This document shows, in pieces, positions 23,931 to 38,700 of a stretch of 64,000 nt of DNA (position 1 is its first letter; every line of letters starts with the position of its first letter). Location: assembly GCF_964340395.1 (NCBI RefSeq), contig NC_135567.1:3999899-4063898 (forward strand). The letters are read 5' to 3'. The stretch is from Glandiceps talaboti (Eukaryota > Hemichordata > Enteropneusta > Spengelidae). The notes under the pieces were generated by a model, which worked only from the letters and a program-made list of their open reading frames with translations, was not told the DNA's origin and searched no databases. A program made the position numbers and the translations under genes.

Positions 23931-25200
23931 AAAGGGTGATGTCTAACTAGTCATTTTGGGTACTTCTTTTTGCAAATGAGTACATTTTTTTTGTATTTGT
24001 TATCAATTTTTTGGTAATTATGCGAACTTGACAAACGGTGTGTACATGTTTACTGCTAGTTAGAGGCCTTAATCACCAGTCAAACTATAAAGTTTTTGGG
24101 CAACAACTTAGGAAATAAGTTTTGAATTTTTTTAGTTATTTAGTTAAATTCAATTTTTCAATATACTATATCTTTATTAACCTCACACAAAGCTTTCTGG
24201 TTATGTCTGGTTATGTATTTTTGTTTTGTTTGGTACATATGGTTAGGTAAAGGGGGTACCCAAATGACCACTTAGGCGTACCAAATACACACATTACCTT
24301 AACACTAACCCTGGATTACAACCATTATTGTGATGTTATATCTTTAAAACTAGAGGGATTTTTGAAATGATTTTTTTAATTGTATACATTGTTATGTCTC
24401 CTATCTTGTTAGGGTGAATTCGTTATAGTTTAAGTTAAAACACATACACACTAACATGTATATGTTATTTTCTACAGTGATAACTTTGCTGCCAAAATCA
24501 ATACATAGCCTGCTCGGGTATTAAATATAATTTATAACTGTATATAGATATTATGATTTTCTATTTGTAAATGGTGAAAATAAATTCGTGAAATAAGTGC
24601 TAAATTCAACACTGGCTTTCACTACTTTGACCTTTGACCCCAAATTTCGTTGTCAGTTAGACAGGTTAGTTGGCAATGCAATTTAAAAATTTCATAAAGA
24701 CACATTAACATTAAAGTACATTTTTGAAGCCCAATCTTGGGTATTGAACTCTGCTAATTTTTCCAAAGTCATCAAAACAAGAGTACTTTTGTACCAGAAG
24801 ACTATCACTAGTGGGCGCAATTTTTTCAAAAACAGGCTAATTTTGTACCTTTCTGATTGAAATTTTTTACGTAATCTTAAAGACAGATGTGTAAAATTTA
24901 TTTGCATTGATCAAATGAAATTCGGGGGTCAAAGGTCATCATAAGGTTGTACTGTGGGTAATATAGAGTTAGGGGTAATTTATTCAAGGAAAAATAAATT
25001 TTGGCCTAATGCTGCCAATATGTTGTTACATATCCTCCAATGAACCTGCACACCAAATTTGGTAGAAAAAATAATGAGAAATGACGATGCTGCAGTGTTA
25101 TTAAAATTGTCAACAAACGTGACCACTGAGGGCGCAATTCACTTTTCCATTTTAGTACCTTCCTGGTAGTATTTTTTGACCAAATTTTCAGGATAATATA
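23931..25200. other. Stretch without a recognised gene
   Basis: AT-rich DNA with scattered GGTCA words. An open frame on the - strand (24692-24907) has no recognisable motif. I see no exon or RNA gene. Confidence 0.45.
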
Positions 25201-25229
25201 ATAACCTTGACATCTTAATAACCTTGACT

Positions 25230-26365
25230 CATTTTTTTTTTTTATAAATCACATGTTTCATTTATTAGTATGAATATGTTTTTGACTGTTTTTTTTTTTA
25301 TTTAGGTTAACATGGGGAAAAACTGTCATAATTTCTAAAAGGCATTTATCAATATAAATTGACAAAGTTTTTTGCCTTGAACTACTCTTAATAGTCAGAA
25401 CAACTACTTTTATAAATTACATGTTACAATGATTTGTGAAAATATGTTTTTGGAATTTCATTTTTTTTTCACATTGACTTAACATGGTAGCCTATGGGGA
25501 AAACAAATTTTAATTTTTCAAAGGCACATTTCTATAGAATATAACACAGTTTTTTGCTTGAACTACTCGTGTTAGTATGATTGACTAACCACATCAATTG
25601 CATGTTTCAATGATCATTGGAAATATGTTTTTGGAATTTCATTTTTTTTTCACATTGACTTAACATGGTAGCCAATGGAGAAAACTAATTTTAATTTTTC
25701 AAAGGCACATTTTCTATGGAATTTAACGCATTTTTTGCTTGAACTACTCGTGCTAATGATCGTGAAGCAGACATTTAATATCAAGTTTGAGTCTTTTGCA
25801 GAAATATGGTTTCTATTGTTCAGTTTTGTCCAATTTTAGTGCATATTGAGCCTATGTGTTAATTATGGGGGAGATTATGGGTCAATTTGATCACTTATTG
25901 TTAAACAAGGCATATACTTAGGACCAAAATGATTTCTGTTTTAGATAGTACATGACAAACTCTCTTGTCAATGGAAGCCATTTTGTAAATAAAGAAATAT
26001 TAGTAGTACAGTGGTGGTCCAAAGATTGCATACATTCAAGCCTTTGATATTGGACGTATAGGGAAAAAGTCTTTAATTGCAAAAAAGGCATTTATGTATG
26101 TAAAGTTGTGGGGTTTCATAGCTTGCTCTATTCATGTCATTATGATTGACTAACAATATAAATTGTATGTTTCAAGGATTAGTAGAAATATGTTTTTGGA
26201 ATTTCGTATTTTTTTTCACATTGTCTTAACATGGGATGTATAGGGAAAAAGTCTGTAATTGCAAAAATGGCATTTATGTATGTAAATTCATGGTTTTTTT
26301 TAGCTTGAACTACTCGTATTAGTAAGAAAAAGTAACAATATAAATTGCATGTTTCAAGGATTAAC
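25230..26365 (+). repeat. Degenerate tandem repeat of about 180 bases
   Basis: The words ATATGTTTTTGGAATTTC, CACATTGACTTAACATGG, CTATGGGGAAAAC and GCTTGAACTACTCGT recur in the same order near 25300, 25440, 25620 and 26190. The copy spacing is about 180 bases in the clearest part, 25420-25790. The region 25790-26040 interrupts the series. Confidence 0.65.
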
Positions 26366-26367
26366 AC

Positions 26368-26770
26368 GACCTGACCTTCTCTAAAATGACGTCATATGAC
26401 CTTTGGTGACCTTTGGAGTTGACCTGATACATAGGTGTCTTAGGTTGTATGTGGTGATTATGAAACATTGACCTAACAAAACAACAATGACATAGTACAA
26501 TCTAGCATAGGTCCAAGTATCTTGATCTCACCTGACTATGAAGGTCATGACTTGACACTTTGTTGACCTCTTTCTGACTGCAAGACTCAGGTCACAGACC
26601 TCTATTTGTTATGCCCCTGTACTATATGATGACCTTTGACCTGACCCAAGTGACCTTATTTGACCCACCTTATCGTGAACGTCATGACCTCGCCCTTTAT
26701 TGACCTCTACCTGACCCCTATTTGTAAATGTTCCTGGTAATCTTACATGAATGACTTTTGACCTGTAGGG
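26368..26770. promoter_or_regulatory. Dense TGACCT cluster with a perfect CRE
   Basis: At least 12 TGACCT words (AGGTCA read on the - strand) occur in about 400 bases, including TGACCTTTGACCT, a reverse-strand DR1, at 26630-26642. A perfect cAMP-response palindrome TGACGTCA lies at 26387-26394. It abuts the left end of satellite block B but has the opposite half-site orientation and is not part of the 2.23-kb unit. Confidence 0.5.
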
Positions 26771-29700
26771 CACTTATGGTAGTGCATTATGACATCACTT
26801 GAGGTCAGGTCATGTATGTCAAAGTTCACATTGGTGAAGTGCATTTGTCTAAGATTTGACCCAAAATTTTAAACTAATATGGCCATGTTCGGTCATGTAG
26901 GGGTCATGGGGTCAAAGGTCATTAAGAGCTGGGTCAAAGGTATCTAACCGTAACATTCACTCATATAGGTGGTTTTTAGTGAACAATTCACCTATTTTTG
27001 GCTGCTCCCATCTCACAACCCCTGAAGCTCTGACCAAAGTGAAATTGTTTTTGGATACCTTGACATGTGTACTATTACAAATGAATGCCATTTAGTGAAA
27101 TTCCAATTCTTAAAGAAATGGGATTTTTTTAAAAATAAGCATGTTTTTACCCTATGGCAATATTCGTACTTGTAGAATTTTGGGTTTGCAAAATATACCC
27201 TAACTTTAGCAGGGCACTCATGGTAGTGCATCATGACATAATTTGAGATCAGGTCAGGTATTTCAAAGTTCACGACCACATATTTCACATATTTCCTATC
27301 ACACTACACATATAGTAGGTGACAATATAGGCCAAAGATTTGACCCCAAAATCTTAACTTGTATTGCCATGTTGGGTCATGTGAGGGTCATGTGAGGGTC
27401 ATGAAGTCAAAGTTCATCAAGTGATAGGCCAAAGGTACCAATTTGGTTTCAAAGGTCAGAGGTTAAAATTGGATGGCACATATCTTTGCATAGGTATATG
27501 CCATTTGACACAACGCAAAGGTCAAAGGTCACATCAAGGTCATGCAAATGTAGGGCACTCATGGTAGTGTATTTTAACATCACTTGAGCTCAGGTCAGGT
27601 ATGTCAAAGTTCACGGCAACATTGGTGAATTATGTATGCCTATTATAATATTTGACCCCAAAATGTTAACTATATGGCCATGTTGGGTCATGTAGGGATC
27701 TTGAGGTCAAAGTTCATTAAGTGCTGGGTCACAGGTACCAATTTGGGTTCAGAGGTCATAGTTAGATGGTACATACATATGCATAGGTATATGCCATTGA
27801 CACAACACAAAGGTCAAATCAAGGTCATGACCCTAAAGGGCACTCATGGTAGTGTATCAAGACATCATTTGAGGTCAGGTCAGGTATGTCAAAGTTCATG
27901 ACCACATATGTCCTATCACACTACACATATAGTAGATGAAAGTACAGGCCAAAGATTTGACCTCAAAATGTTAACTAATGTGGCCATGTTGGGTCATGTA
28001 GGGGTCATGAAGTCAAAGGTCATGAAGTGCTGGGTCAAAGGTATCTAACCCTAACCCTAACATAAGTTCAACTGAGTGATGGTCAATTTGCTATGTAAAG
28101 TTGTCAAATTGACTATTACATGGTTTTCTATGGGGGTCAAAGGTCATCCATGTATGCATTTTTTTGGAATTTTATGTAATTTTTTGTGTTGGGTTACTCA
28201 TATAACATATATCTAAATGTAAGAGAAGTTGCAAGAATGTAGGGCTACCAGAATTATGATTTTAGAATTTAGCTGCAAAATTTAAATGTTTAACATGTAT
28301 TTTTACATAGGAAACTATGAATAATTTTTAAAATGAGGAAAATCATAAAATATCATGCACTTTTTTATATTTTATTACTTATATGGGGTGACATGACTCA
28401 CTCTAAAAGTTTAATGTTCAAATGTTTTTAGGAAATATGTTTTCTGGGGTTTAAAATTGGAAAAATTACATATACATTGCTGTCTATGGGAACCTATTAA
28501 TGCTCACCTATACAATGTATTTATTTTTTAATTAGATGGATATAATTCAATTGAAGGTGATATTCCAATAGAGCACATAATGTTTTACTTAGATATCTTG
28601 TTCTTTTATGTTCAAGTACTCTACAGTTTTGTTTAGGAATTTATTTAATTATTTGTATTTGACGCATTTACCCCTATGCTTAACAGATGATTATGGGGGT
28701 AGGGGTAACACATCACACAGTATTAAGCTTCCCAATTGAGAACCCCTGGGAATAGAGTAAAACTTTGACCTGTTTCAGATACCTCTAATCCTCCTCTATC
28801 CCACAATGCATTTGGTGATTGAATCAAAGAAGACGATACAGGAAGCAAAAAGCAAATGTATACCAGTGAAAAAAAAACAAATCATGAATTTCACGGTGAC
28901 TATCACAACCATTCCCTTTTTCACTACCAATTTTGAATACTTAGGACTACAACCAAAGTAACTATCGCTTGTACAGATAGCTTGACATGTCTACAAATTA
29001 AAATGGACGACCAGAGGTCAAAGGTCATACGCTTCCAGTACGAACTACATAATTATTATCTGAAGTCATGAGTATGTACCACCAGAGGTAATGGTGGTAC
29101 AACCAAGTTACAACTAATTTTAGATATCTTGACCTGTCCACTATCTACAACTAAAGTTGTAGGGTTATAGGTCAAATATTAACAAAATGGCGACTGTCCA
29201 AAGAAAGCATACATTCACTCATATAGGTGGTTTTTAGTGAACAATTCCCTTATTTTGGGCGGATCCCATCTCACAACCCCTGAAGCTAGGACCAAAGTGA
29301 AATTGTTTTTGGAAACCTTGACGTGTCTACTATTACCAATGAACGCCATTTAGTGAAATTCCAATTCTTAAAGAAATGGGATTTTTTTAAAATAAGCATG
29401 TTTTTACCCTATGGCAATATTCGTACTTGTAGAATTTTAGGGTTGCAAAATATACCCTAACTTTAGCAGGGCACTCATGGTAGTGTATCATGACATAATT
29501 TGAGATCAGGTCAGGTATTTCAAAGTTCACGACCACATATTTCCTATCACACTACACGTATAGTAGGTGACAGTATAGGCCAAAGATTTGACCCCAAAAT
29601 GTTAACTAATATTGCCATGTTGGGTCATGTGAGGGTCATGAAGTCAAAGTTCATTAAGTGATAGGCCAAAGGTACCAATTTGGTTTCAAAAGTCAAAGGT

Positions 29701-32700
29701 CAAAATTGGATGGCACATATTTTTGCATAGGTATATGCCATTGACACAACACAAAGGTCAAAGGTCACATCAAGGTCATGAACCTGTAACCTGAAACTCA
29801 TGGTAGTGTATTTTAACATCACTCGCGGTCAGGTCAGGTATGTCAAAGTTCATGGCCACATTGGTGAATTATATATGCCTAAGATTTGACCCCAAAATGT
29901 TAACTATATGGCCATGTTGGGTCATGTAGGGATCTTGAGGTCAAAGTTCATTAAGTGCTGGGTCACAGGTACTAATTTGGGTTCAGAGGTCATAGTTAGA
30001 TGGTACATACATATGCATAGGTATATGCCATTGACACAACACAAAGGTCAAATCAAGGTCATGACCCTATAGGGCACTCATGGTAGTGTATCAAGACATC
30101 ATTTGAGGTCAGGTCAGGTATGTCAAAGTTCATGACCACATATGTCCTATCACACTACACGTATAGTAGGTGACAGTATAGGCCAAAGATTTGACCTCAA
30201 ATTGTTAACTAATGTGGCCATGTTGGGTCATGTAGGGGTCATGAGGTCAAAGGTCATAAAGTGCTGGGTCAAATGTATCTAACCCTAACCCTAACATAAG
30301 TTCAACTGAGTGATGGCCAATTTGCTATGTAAAATTGTCAAATTGACTATTACATGGTTTTCTATGGGGTCAAAGGTCATCCATGTATGCATTTTTTTGG
30401 AATTTTATGTAATTTTTTGTGTTTGGTTACTCATATAACATATATCTAAATGTAAGAGAAGTTGCAAGAATGTAGGTCTACCAGAATTATGATTTTAGAA
30501 TTTAGCTGGAAAATTTAAATGTTTAACATGTATTTTTACATAGGAAACTATGAATAATTTTTAAAATGAGGAAAATCATAAAATATCATGCACTTTCTTA
30601 TATTTTATTACTTATATGGGGTGACATGACTCACTCTAAAAGTTTAATGTTCAAATGTTTTTAGGAAATATGTTTTCTGGGGTTTAAAATTGGAAAAATT
30701 ACATATACATTGCTGTCTATGGGAACCTATTAATGCTCACCTATACAATGTATTTATTTTTTAATTAGATGGATATAATTCAATTGAAGGTGATATTCCA
30801 ATAGAACACATAATGTTGTACCTAGATATCTTGTTCTTTTATGTTCAAGTACTCTACAGTATTGTTTAGGAATTTATTTAATTATTTGTATTTAACGCAT
30901 TTACCCCTATGCTTAACACATGATTATGGGGGTAGGGGTAACACATCACACAGTATTAAGCTTCCCAATTGAGAACCCTTGGGACTAGAGTAAAACTTTG
31001 ACCTGTTTCAGATACCTCTAATCCTCCTCTATCCACAATGAATTTGGTGATTGGATCAAATAAGACGATACAGGAAGCAAAAAGCAAATGTATACCAGTG
31101 AAAAAACCCAAATCATGAATTTCATGGTGACTATCACAACCATTCCCTTTTTCACTACCAATTTTGAATACTTAGGACTACAACCAAAGTAACTATCGCT
31201 TGTACTGATAGCTTGACATGTCTACAAATTAAAATGGACGACCAGAGGTCAAAGGTCATACGCTTCCAGTACGAACTACATAATTATTATCTGAAGTCAT
31301 GAGTATGTACCACCAGAGGTAATGGTGGTACAACCAAGTTACAACTAATTTTAGATATCTTGACCTGTCCACTATCTACAACTAAAGTTGTAGGGTTATA
31401 GGTCAAATATTAACAAAATGGCGACTGTCCAAAGAAAGCATACATTCACTCATATAGGTGGTTTTTAGTGAACAATTCCCTTATTTTGGGCGGATCCCAT
31501 CTCACAACCCCTGAAGCTAGGACCAAAGTGAAATTGTTTTTGGAAACCTTGACGTGTCTACTATTACCAATGAACGCCATTTAGTGAAATTCCAATTCTT
31601 AAAGAAATGGGATTTTTTTAAAATAAGCATGTTTTTACCCTATGGCAATATTCGTACTTGTAGAATTTTAGGGTTGCAAAATATACCCTAACTTTAGCAG
31701 GGCACTCATGGTAGTGTATCATGACATAATTTGAGATCAGGTCAGGTATTTCAAAGTTCACGACCACATATTTCATATCACACTACACGTATAGTAGGTG
31801 ACAGTATAGGCCAAAGATTTGACCCCAAAATGTTAACTAATATTGCCATGTTGGGTCATGTGAGGGTCATGAAGTCAAAGTTCATTAAGTGATAGGCCAA
31901 AGGTACCAATTTGGTTTCAAAAGTCAAAGGTCAAAATTGGATGGCACATATTTTTGCATAGGTATATGCCATTGACACAACACAAAGGTCAAAGGTCACA
32001 TCAAGGTCATGAACCTGTAACCTGAAACTCATGGTAGTGTATTTTAACATCACTCGCGGTCAGGTCAGGTATGTCAAAGTTCATGGCCACATTGGTGAAT
32101 TATATATGCCTAAGATTTGACCCCAAAATGTTAACTATATGGCCATGTTGGGTCATGTAGGGATCTTGAGGTCAAAGTTCATTAAGTGCTGGGTCACAGG
32201 TACTAATTTGGGTTCAGAGGTCATAGTTAGATGGTACATACATATGCATAGGTATATGCCATTGACACAACACAAAGGTCAAATCAAGGTCATGACCCTA
32301 TAGGGCACTCATGGTAGTGTATCAAGACATCATTTGAGGTCAGGTCAGGTATGTCAAAGTTCATGACCACATATGTCCTATCACACTACACGTATAGTAG
32401 GTGACAGTATAGGCCAAAGATTTGACCTCAAATTGTTAACTAATGTGGCCATGTTGGGTCATGTAGGGGTCATGAGGTCAAAGGTCATAAAGTGCTGGGT
32501 CAAATGTATCTAACCCTAACCCTAACATAAGTTCAACTGAGTGATGGCCAATTTGCTATGTAAAATTGTCAAATTGACTATTACATGGTTTTCTATGGGG
32601 TCAAAGGTCATCCATGTATGCATTTTTTTGGAATTTTATGTAATTTTTTGTGTTTGGTTACTCATATAACATATATCTAAATGTAAGAGAAGTTGCAAGA

Positions 32701-35700
32701 ATGTAGGTCTACCAGAATTATGATTTTAGAATTTAGCTGGAAAATTTAAATGTTTAACATGTATTTTTACATAGGAAACTATGAATAATTTTTAAAATGA
32801 GGAAAATCATAAAATATCATGCACTTTCTTATATTTTATTACTTATATGGGGTGACATGACTCACTCTAAAAGTTTAATGTTCAAATGTTTTTAGGAAAT
32901 ATGTTTTCTGGGGTTTAAAATTGGAAAAATTACATATACATTGCTGTCTATGGGAACCTATTAATGCTCACCTATACAATGTATTTATTTTTTAATTAGA
33001 TGGATATAATTCAATTGAAGGTGATATTCCAATAGAACACATAATGTTGTACCTAGATATCTTGTTCTTTTATGTTCAAGTACTCTACAGTATTGTTTAG
33101 GAATTTATTTAATTATTTGTATTTAACGCATTTACCCCTATGCTTAACACATGATTATGGGGGTAGGGGTAACACATCACACAGTATTAAGCTTCCCAAT
33201 TGAGAACCCCTGGGACTAGAGTAAAACTTTGACCTGTTTCAGATACCTCTAATCCTCCTCTATCCCACAATGAACTGCATTTGGTGATTGGATCAAATAA
33301 GACGATACAGGAAGCAAAAAGCAAATGTATACCAGTGAAAAAACCCAAATCATGAATTTCACGGTGACTATCACAACCATTCCCTTTTTCACTACCAATG
33401 TTTAATACTTAGGACTACAACCAAAGTAATTATCGCTTTTACTGATAGCTTGACATGTCTACAAATTAAAATGGACGACCAGAGGTCAAAGGTCATACAG
33501 TTCCAGTACGAACTACAAAATTATTATCTGAAGTCATGAGTATGTACCACCAGACGTAATGGTGGTACAACCAAGTTACAACGAAGTTTAGATACCTTGA
33601 CCTGTCCACTATCTTCAACTAAAGTTGTAGGGTCATAGGTCAAATATAAACAAAATGGCGACTGTCCAAAGAAAGCATACATTCACTCATATAGGTGGTT
33701 TTTAGTGAATAATTCCCTTATTTTGGGCGGATCCAACCTCACAACCCCTGAAGCTAGGACCAAAGTGAAATTGTTTTTGGATACCTTGACATGTCTACTA
33801 TTACCAATAAACGCCATTTAGTGAAATTCCAATTCTTAAAGAAATGGGATTTTTTTTAAAATAAGCATGTTTTTACCCTTTGGCAATATTCGTACTTGTA
33901 GAATTTTGGGTTTGCAAAATATACCCTAACATTAGCAAGGCACTCATGGTAGTGTATCATGACATAATTTGAGATCAGGTCAGGTATTTCAAAGTTCACG
34001 ACCACATATGTCCTATCACACTACACATATAGTAGGTGACAGTATAGGCCAAAGATTTGACCCAAAAATCTTAACTAGTATTGCCATGTTGGGTCATGTG
34101 AGGGTCATGAAGTCAAAGTTCATCAAGTGATAGGCCAAAGGTACCAATTTGGTTTCAAAGGTCAGAGGTCAAAATTGGATGGAACATATCTTTGCATAGG
34201 TATATACCATTGACACAACGCAAAGGTCAAAGGTCACATCAAGGTCATGAACCTGTAACCTGAAACTCATGGTAGTGTATTTTAACATCACTCGCGGTCA
34301 GGTCAGGTATGTCAAAGTTCATGGCCACATTGGTGAATTATATATGCCTAAGATTTGACCCCAAAATGTTAACTATATGGCCATGTTGGGTCATGTAGGG
34401 ATCTTGAGGTCAAAGTTCATTAAGTGCTGGGTCACAGGTACCAATTTGGGTTCAGAGGTCATAGTTAGATGGTACATACATATGCATAGGTATATGCCAT
34501 TGACACAACACAAAGGTCAAATCAAGGTCATGACCCAATAGGGTACTCATGGTAGTGTATCATGATATCATTTGAGGTCAGGTCAGGTATGTCAAAGTTC
34601 ATGACCACATATTTCCTATCACACTACACATATAGTAGGTGACTGTATAGGCCAAAGATTTGACCTCAAAATGTTAACTAATGTGGCCATGTTGGGTCAT
34701 GTAGGGGTCATGAGGTCAAAGGTCATAAAGTGCTGGGTCAAATGTATCTAACCCTAACCCTAACATAAGTTCAACAGAGTGATGGCCAATTTGCTATGTA
34801 AAGTTGTCAAATTGACTATTACATGGTTTTCTATGGGGGGTCAAAGGTAATCCATGTATGCATTTTTTTGGAATTTTATGTAATTTTTTTGTGTTTGGTT
34901 ACTCATGTAACATATATCTAAATGTAAGAGAAGTTGCAGAATTATGATTTTAGAATTTAGCTGGAAAATTTAAATGTTTAACATGTATTTTTACATAGGA
35001 AACTATGAATAATTTTTAAAATGAGCAAAATCATAAAATATCATGCACTTTTTTATATTTTATTACTTATATGGGGTGACATGACTCACTCTAAAAGTTT
35101 AATGTTCAAATGTTTTTAGGAAATATGTTTTCTGGGGTTTAAAATTGGAAAAATTACATATACATTGCTGTCGATGGGAACCTATTAATGCTCACCTATA
35201 GAATGTATTTATTTTTTAATTAGATGGATATAATTCAAGTGAAGGTGATATTCCAATAGAGCACATAATGTTGTACCTAGATATCTTGTTCTTTTATTTT
35301 CAAGTACTCTACAGTTTTTTTTAGGAATTTATTTAATTATTTGTATTTAACGCATTTACCCCTATGCTTAACACATGATTATGGGGTAGGGGTAACACAT
35401 CACACAGTATTAAGCTTTCCAATTGAGAACCCCTGGGACTAGAGTAAAACTTTGACCTGTTTCAGATACCTCTAATCCTCCTCTATCCCACAATGAACTG
35501 CATTTGGTGATTGGATCAAATAAGACGATACAGGAAGCAAAAAGCAAATGTATACCAGTGAAAAAACCCAAATCATGAATTTCATGGTGACTATCACAAC
35601 CATTCCCTTTTTCACTACCAATTTTGAATACTTAGGACTACAACCAAAGTAACTATCGCTTGTACTGATAGCTTGACATGTCTACAAAATAAAATGGACG

Positions 35701-38700
35701 ACCAGGGGTCAAAGGTTATACAGTTCCAGTACGAACTACATAATTATTATCTGAAGTCATGAGTATGTACCACCAGAAGTAATGGTGGTACAACCAAGTT
35801 ACAACTAATTTTACATACCTTGACCTGTCCACTATCTTCAACTAAAGTTGTATGGTCATAGATCAAATATTAACAAAATGTCGACTGTCCAAAGAAAGCA
35901 TACATTCACTCATATAGGTGGTTTTTAGTGAACAATCCCCTTATTTTGGGTGGATCCCACCTCACAACCCCTGAAGCTAGGACCAAAGTGAAATTGTTTT
36001 TTGAAACCTTGACATGTCTACTATTACCAATAAACGCCATTTAGTGAAATTGCAATTCTTAAAGAAATGGGATTTTTTTAAAATAAGCATGTTTTTACCC
36101 TATGGCAATATTCGTACTTGTAGAATTTTGGGTTTGCAAAATATACCGTAATTTTAGCAAGGCACTCATGGTAGTGTATCATGACATAATTTGAGATCAG
36201 GTCAGGTATTTCAAAGTTCACGACCACATATTTCCTATCACACTACAGATATAGTAGGTGACAGTATAGGCCAAAGATTTGACCCCAAAATGTTAATTAA
36301 TATTGCCATGTTGGGTCATGTGAGGGTCATGAAGTCAAAGTTCATTAAGTGATAAGCCAAAGGTACCAATTTGGTTTCAAAGGTCAGAGGTCAAAATTGG
36401 ATGGAACATATCTTTGCATAGGTATATGCCATTGACACAATGCAAAGGTCAAAGGTCACATCAAGGTCATGAACCTGTAACCTGAAACTCATGGTAGTGT
36501 ATTTTAACATCACTCGCGTTCAGCTCAAGTATATCAAAGTTCATGGCCACATTGGTGAATTATATATGCCTAAGATTTGACCCCAAAATGTTAACTATAT
36601 GGCCATGTTGGGTCATGTAGGGATCTTGAGGTCAAAGTTCATTAAGTGCTGGGTCACAGGTACCAATTTGGGTTCAGAGGTCATAGTTAGATGGTACATA
36701 CATATGTATAGGTATATGCCATTGACACAACACAAAGGTCAAATCAAGGTCATGACCCTATAGGGCACTCATGGTAGTGTATCAAGACATCATTTGAGGT
36801 CAGGTCAGGTATGTCAAAGTTCATGACCACATATGTCCTATCACACTACACATATAGTAGATGGCAGTATAGGCCAAAGATTTGACCTCAAAATGTTAAC
36901 TAATGTGGCCATGTTGGGTCATGTAGGGGTCATGAGGTCAAAGGTCATAAAGTGCTGGGTCAAATGTATCTAACCCTAACCCTAACATAAGTTCAACTGA
37001 GTAATGCAATTTGCTATGTAAAGTTGTCAAATTGACTATTACATGGTTTTCTATGGGGGGTCAAAGGTCATCCATGTATGAATTTTTTTGGAATTTTATG
37101 TAATCTTTTGTGTTTGGTTACTCATATAACATATATCTAAATGTAAGAGAAGTTGCAAGAATGTAGGACTACCAGAATTATGATTTTAGAATTTAGCTGG
37201 AAAATTTAAATGTTTAACATGTATTTTTACATAGGAAACTATGAATAATTTTTAAAATGAGGAAAATCATAAAATATCATGCACTTTTTTATATTTTATT
37301 ACTTATATGGGGTGACATGACTCATTCTAAAAGTTTAATGTTCAAATATGTTTTCTGGGGGTTAAAATTGGAAAAATTACATATACATTGCTGTCTGTGG
37401 GAACCTGTTAATGCTCACCTATACAATGTATTTATTTTTTAATTAGATGGATATAATTCAAGTGAAGGTGATATTCCAATAGAGCACATAATGTTGTACT
37501 TAGATATCTTGTTCTTTTATGTTCAAGAACTCTACAGTTTTTTTAAAGAATTTATGTAATTATTTGTATTTGACACATTTACCCCTATGCTTAACACATG
37601 ATTATGGGGGTAGGGGTAACACATCACACAGTATTAAGCTTCCCAATTGAGAACCCCTGGGACTAGAGTAAAACTTTGACCTGTTTCAGATACCTCTAAT
37701 CCTCCTCTATCCCACAATGCATTTGGTGATTGGATCAAAGAAGATGATACAGGAAACAAAAAGCAAATGTACAAATGTATACCATTGAAAAAACCCAAAT
37801 CATGAATTTCACGGTGACTATCAAAACCATTCCCTTTTTCACTACCAATTTTGAATACTTAGGACTACAATCAAAGTAACTATCGCTTGTACTGATAGCT
37901 TGACATGTCTACAAATTAAAATGGACGACCAGGGATCAAAGGTCATACACTTCCAGTACGAACTACAAAATTATTATCTGAAGTCATGAGTATGTACCAC
38001 CAGACGTAATGGTGGTACAACCAAGTTACAAATAATTTTAGATATCTTGACCTGTCCACTATCTTCAACTAAAGTTGTAGGGTCATAGATCAAATATTAA
38101 CAAAATGTCGACTGTCCAAAGAAATCATACATTCACTCATATAGGTGGTTTTTAGTGAACAATTCCCTTATTTTGGGCGGATCCCATCTCACAACCCCTG
38201 AAGCTAGGACCAAAGTGAAATTGTTTTTGGAAACCTTGACATGTCTACTATTAACAATTAACGCCATTTAGTGAAATTCCAATTCTTAAAGAAATGGGAT
38301 TTTTTTCAAATAAGCATGTTTTTACCCTATGGCAATATTCGTACTTGTAGAATTTTGGGTTTGCAAAATATACCCTAACTTTAGCAAGGCACTCATGGTA
38401 GTGTATCATGACATAATTTCAGATCAGGTCAGGTATTTCAAAGTTCACGACCACATATGTCCTATCACACTACACATTTAGTAGGTGACAGTATAGGCCA
38501 AAGATTTGACCCCAAAATGTTAACTAATGTGGCAATGTTGGGTCATGTGAGGGTCATGAAGTCAAAGTTCATTAAGTGATAGGCCAAAGGTACCAATTTG
38601 GTTTCAAAGGTCAGAGGTCAAAATTGGATGGCACATATCTTTGCATAGGTATATGCCATTGACACAACACAAAGGTCAAAGGTCACATCAAGGTCATGAA

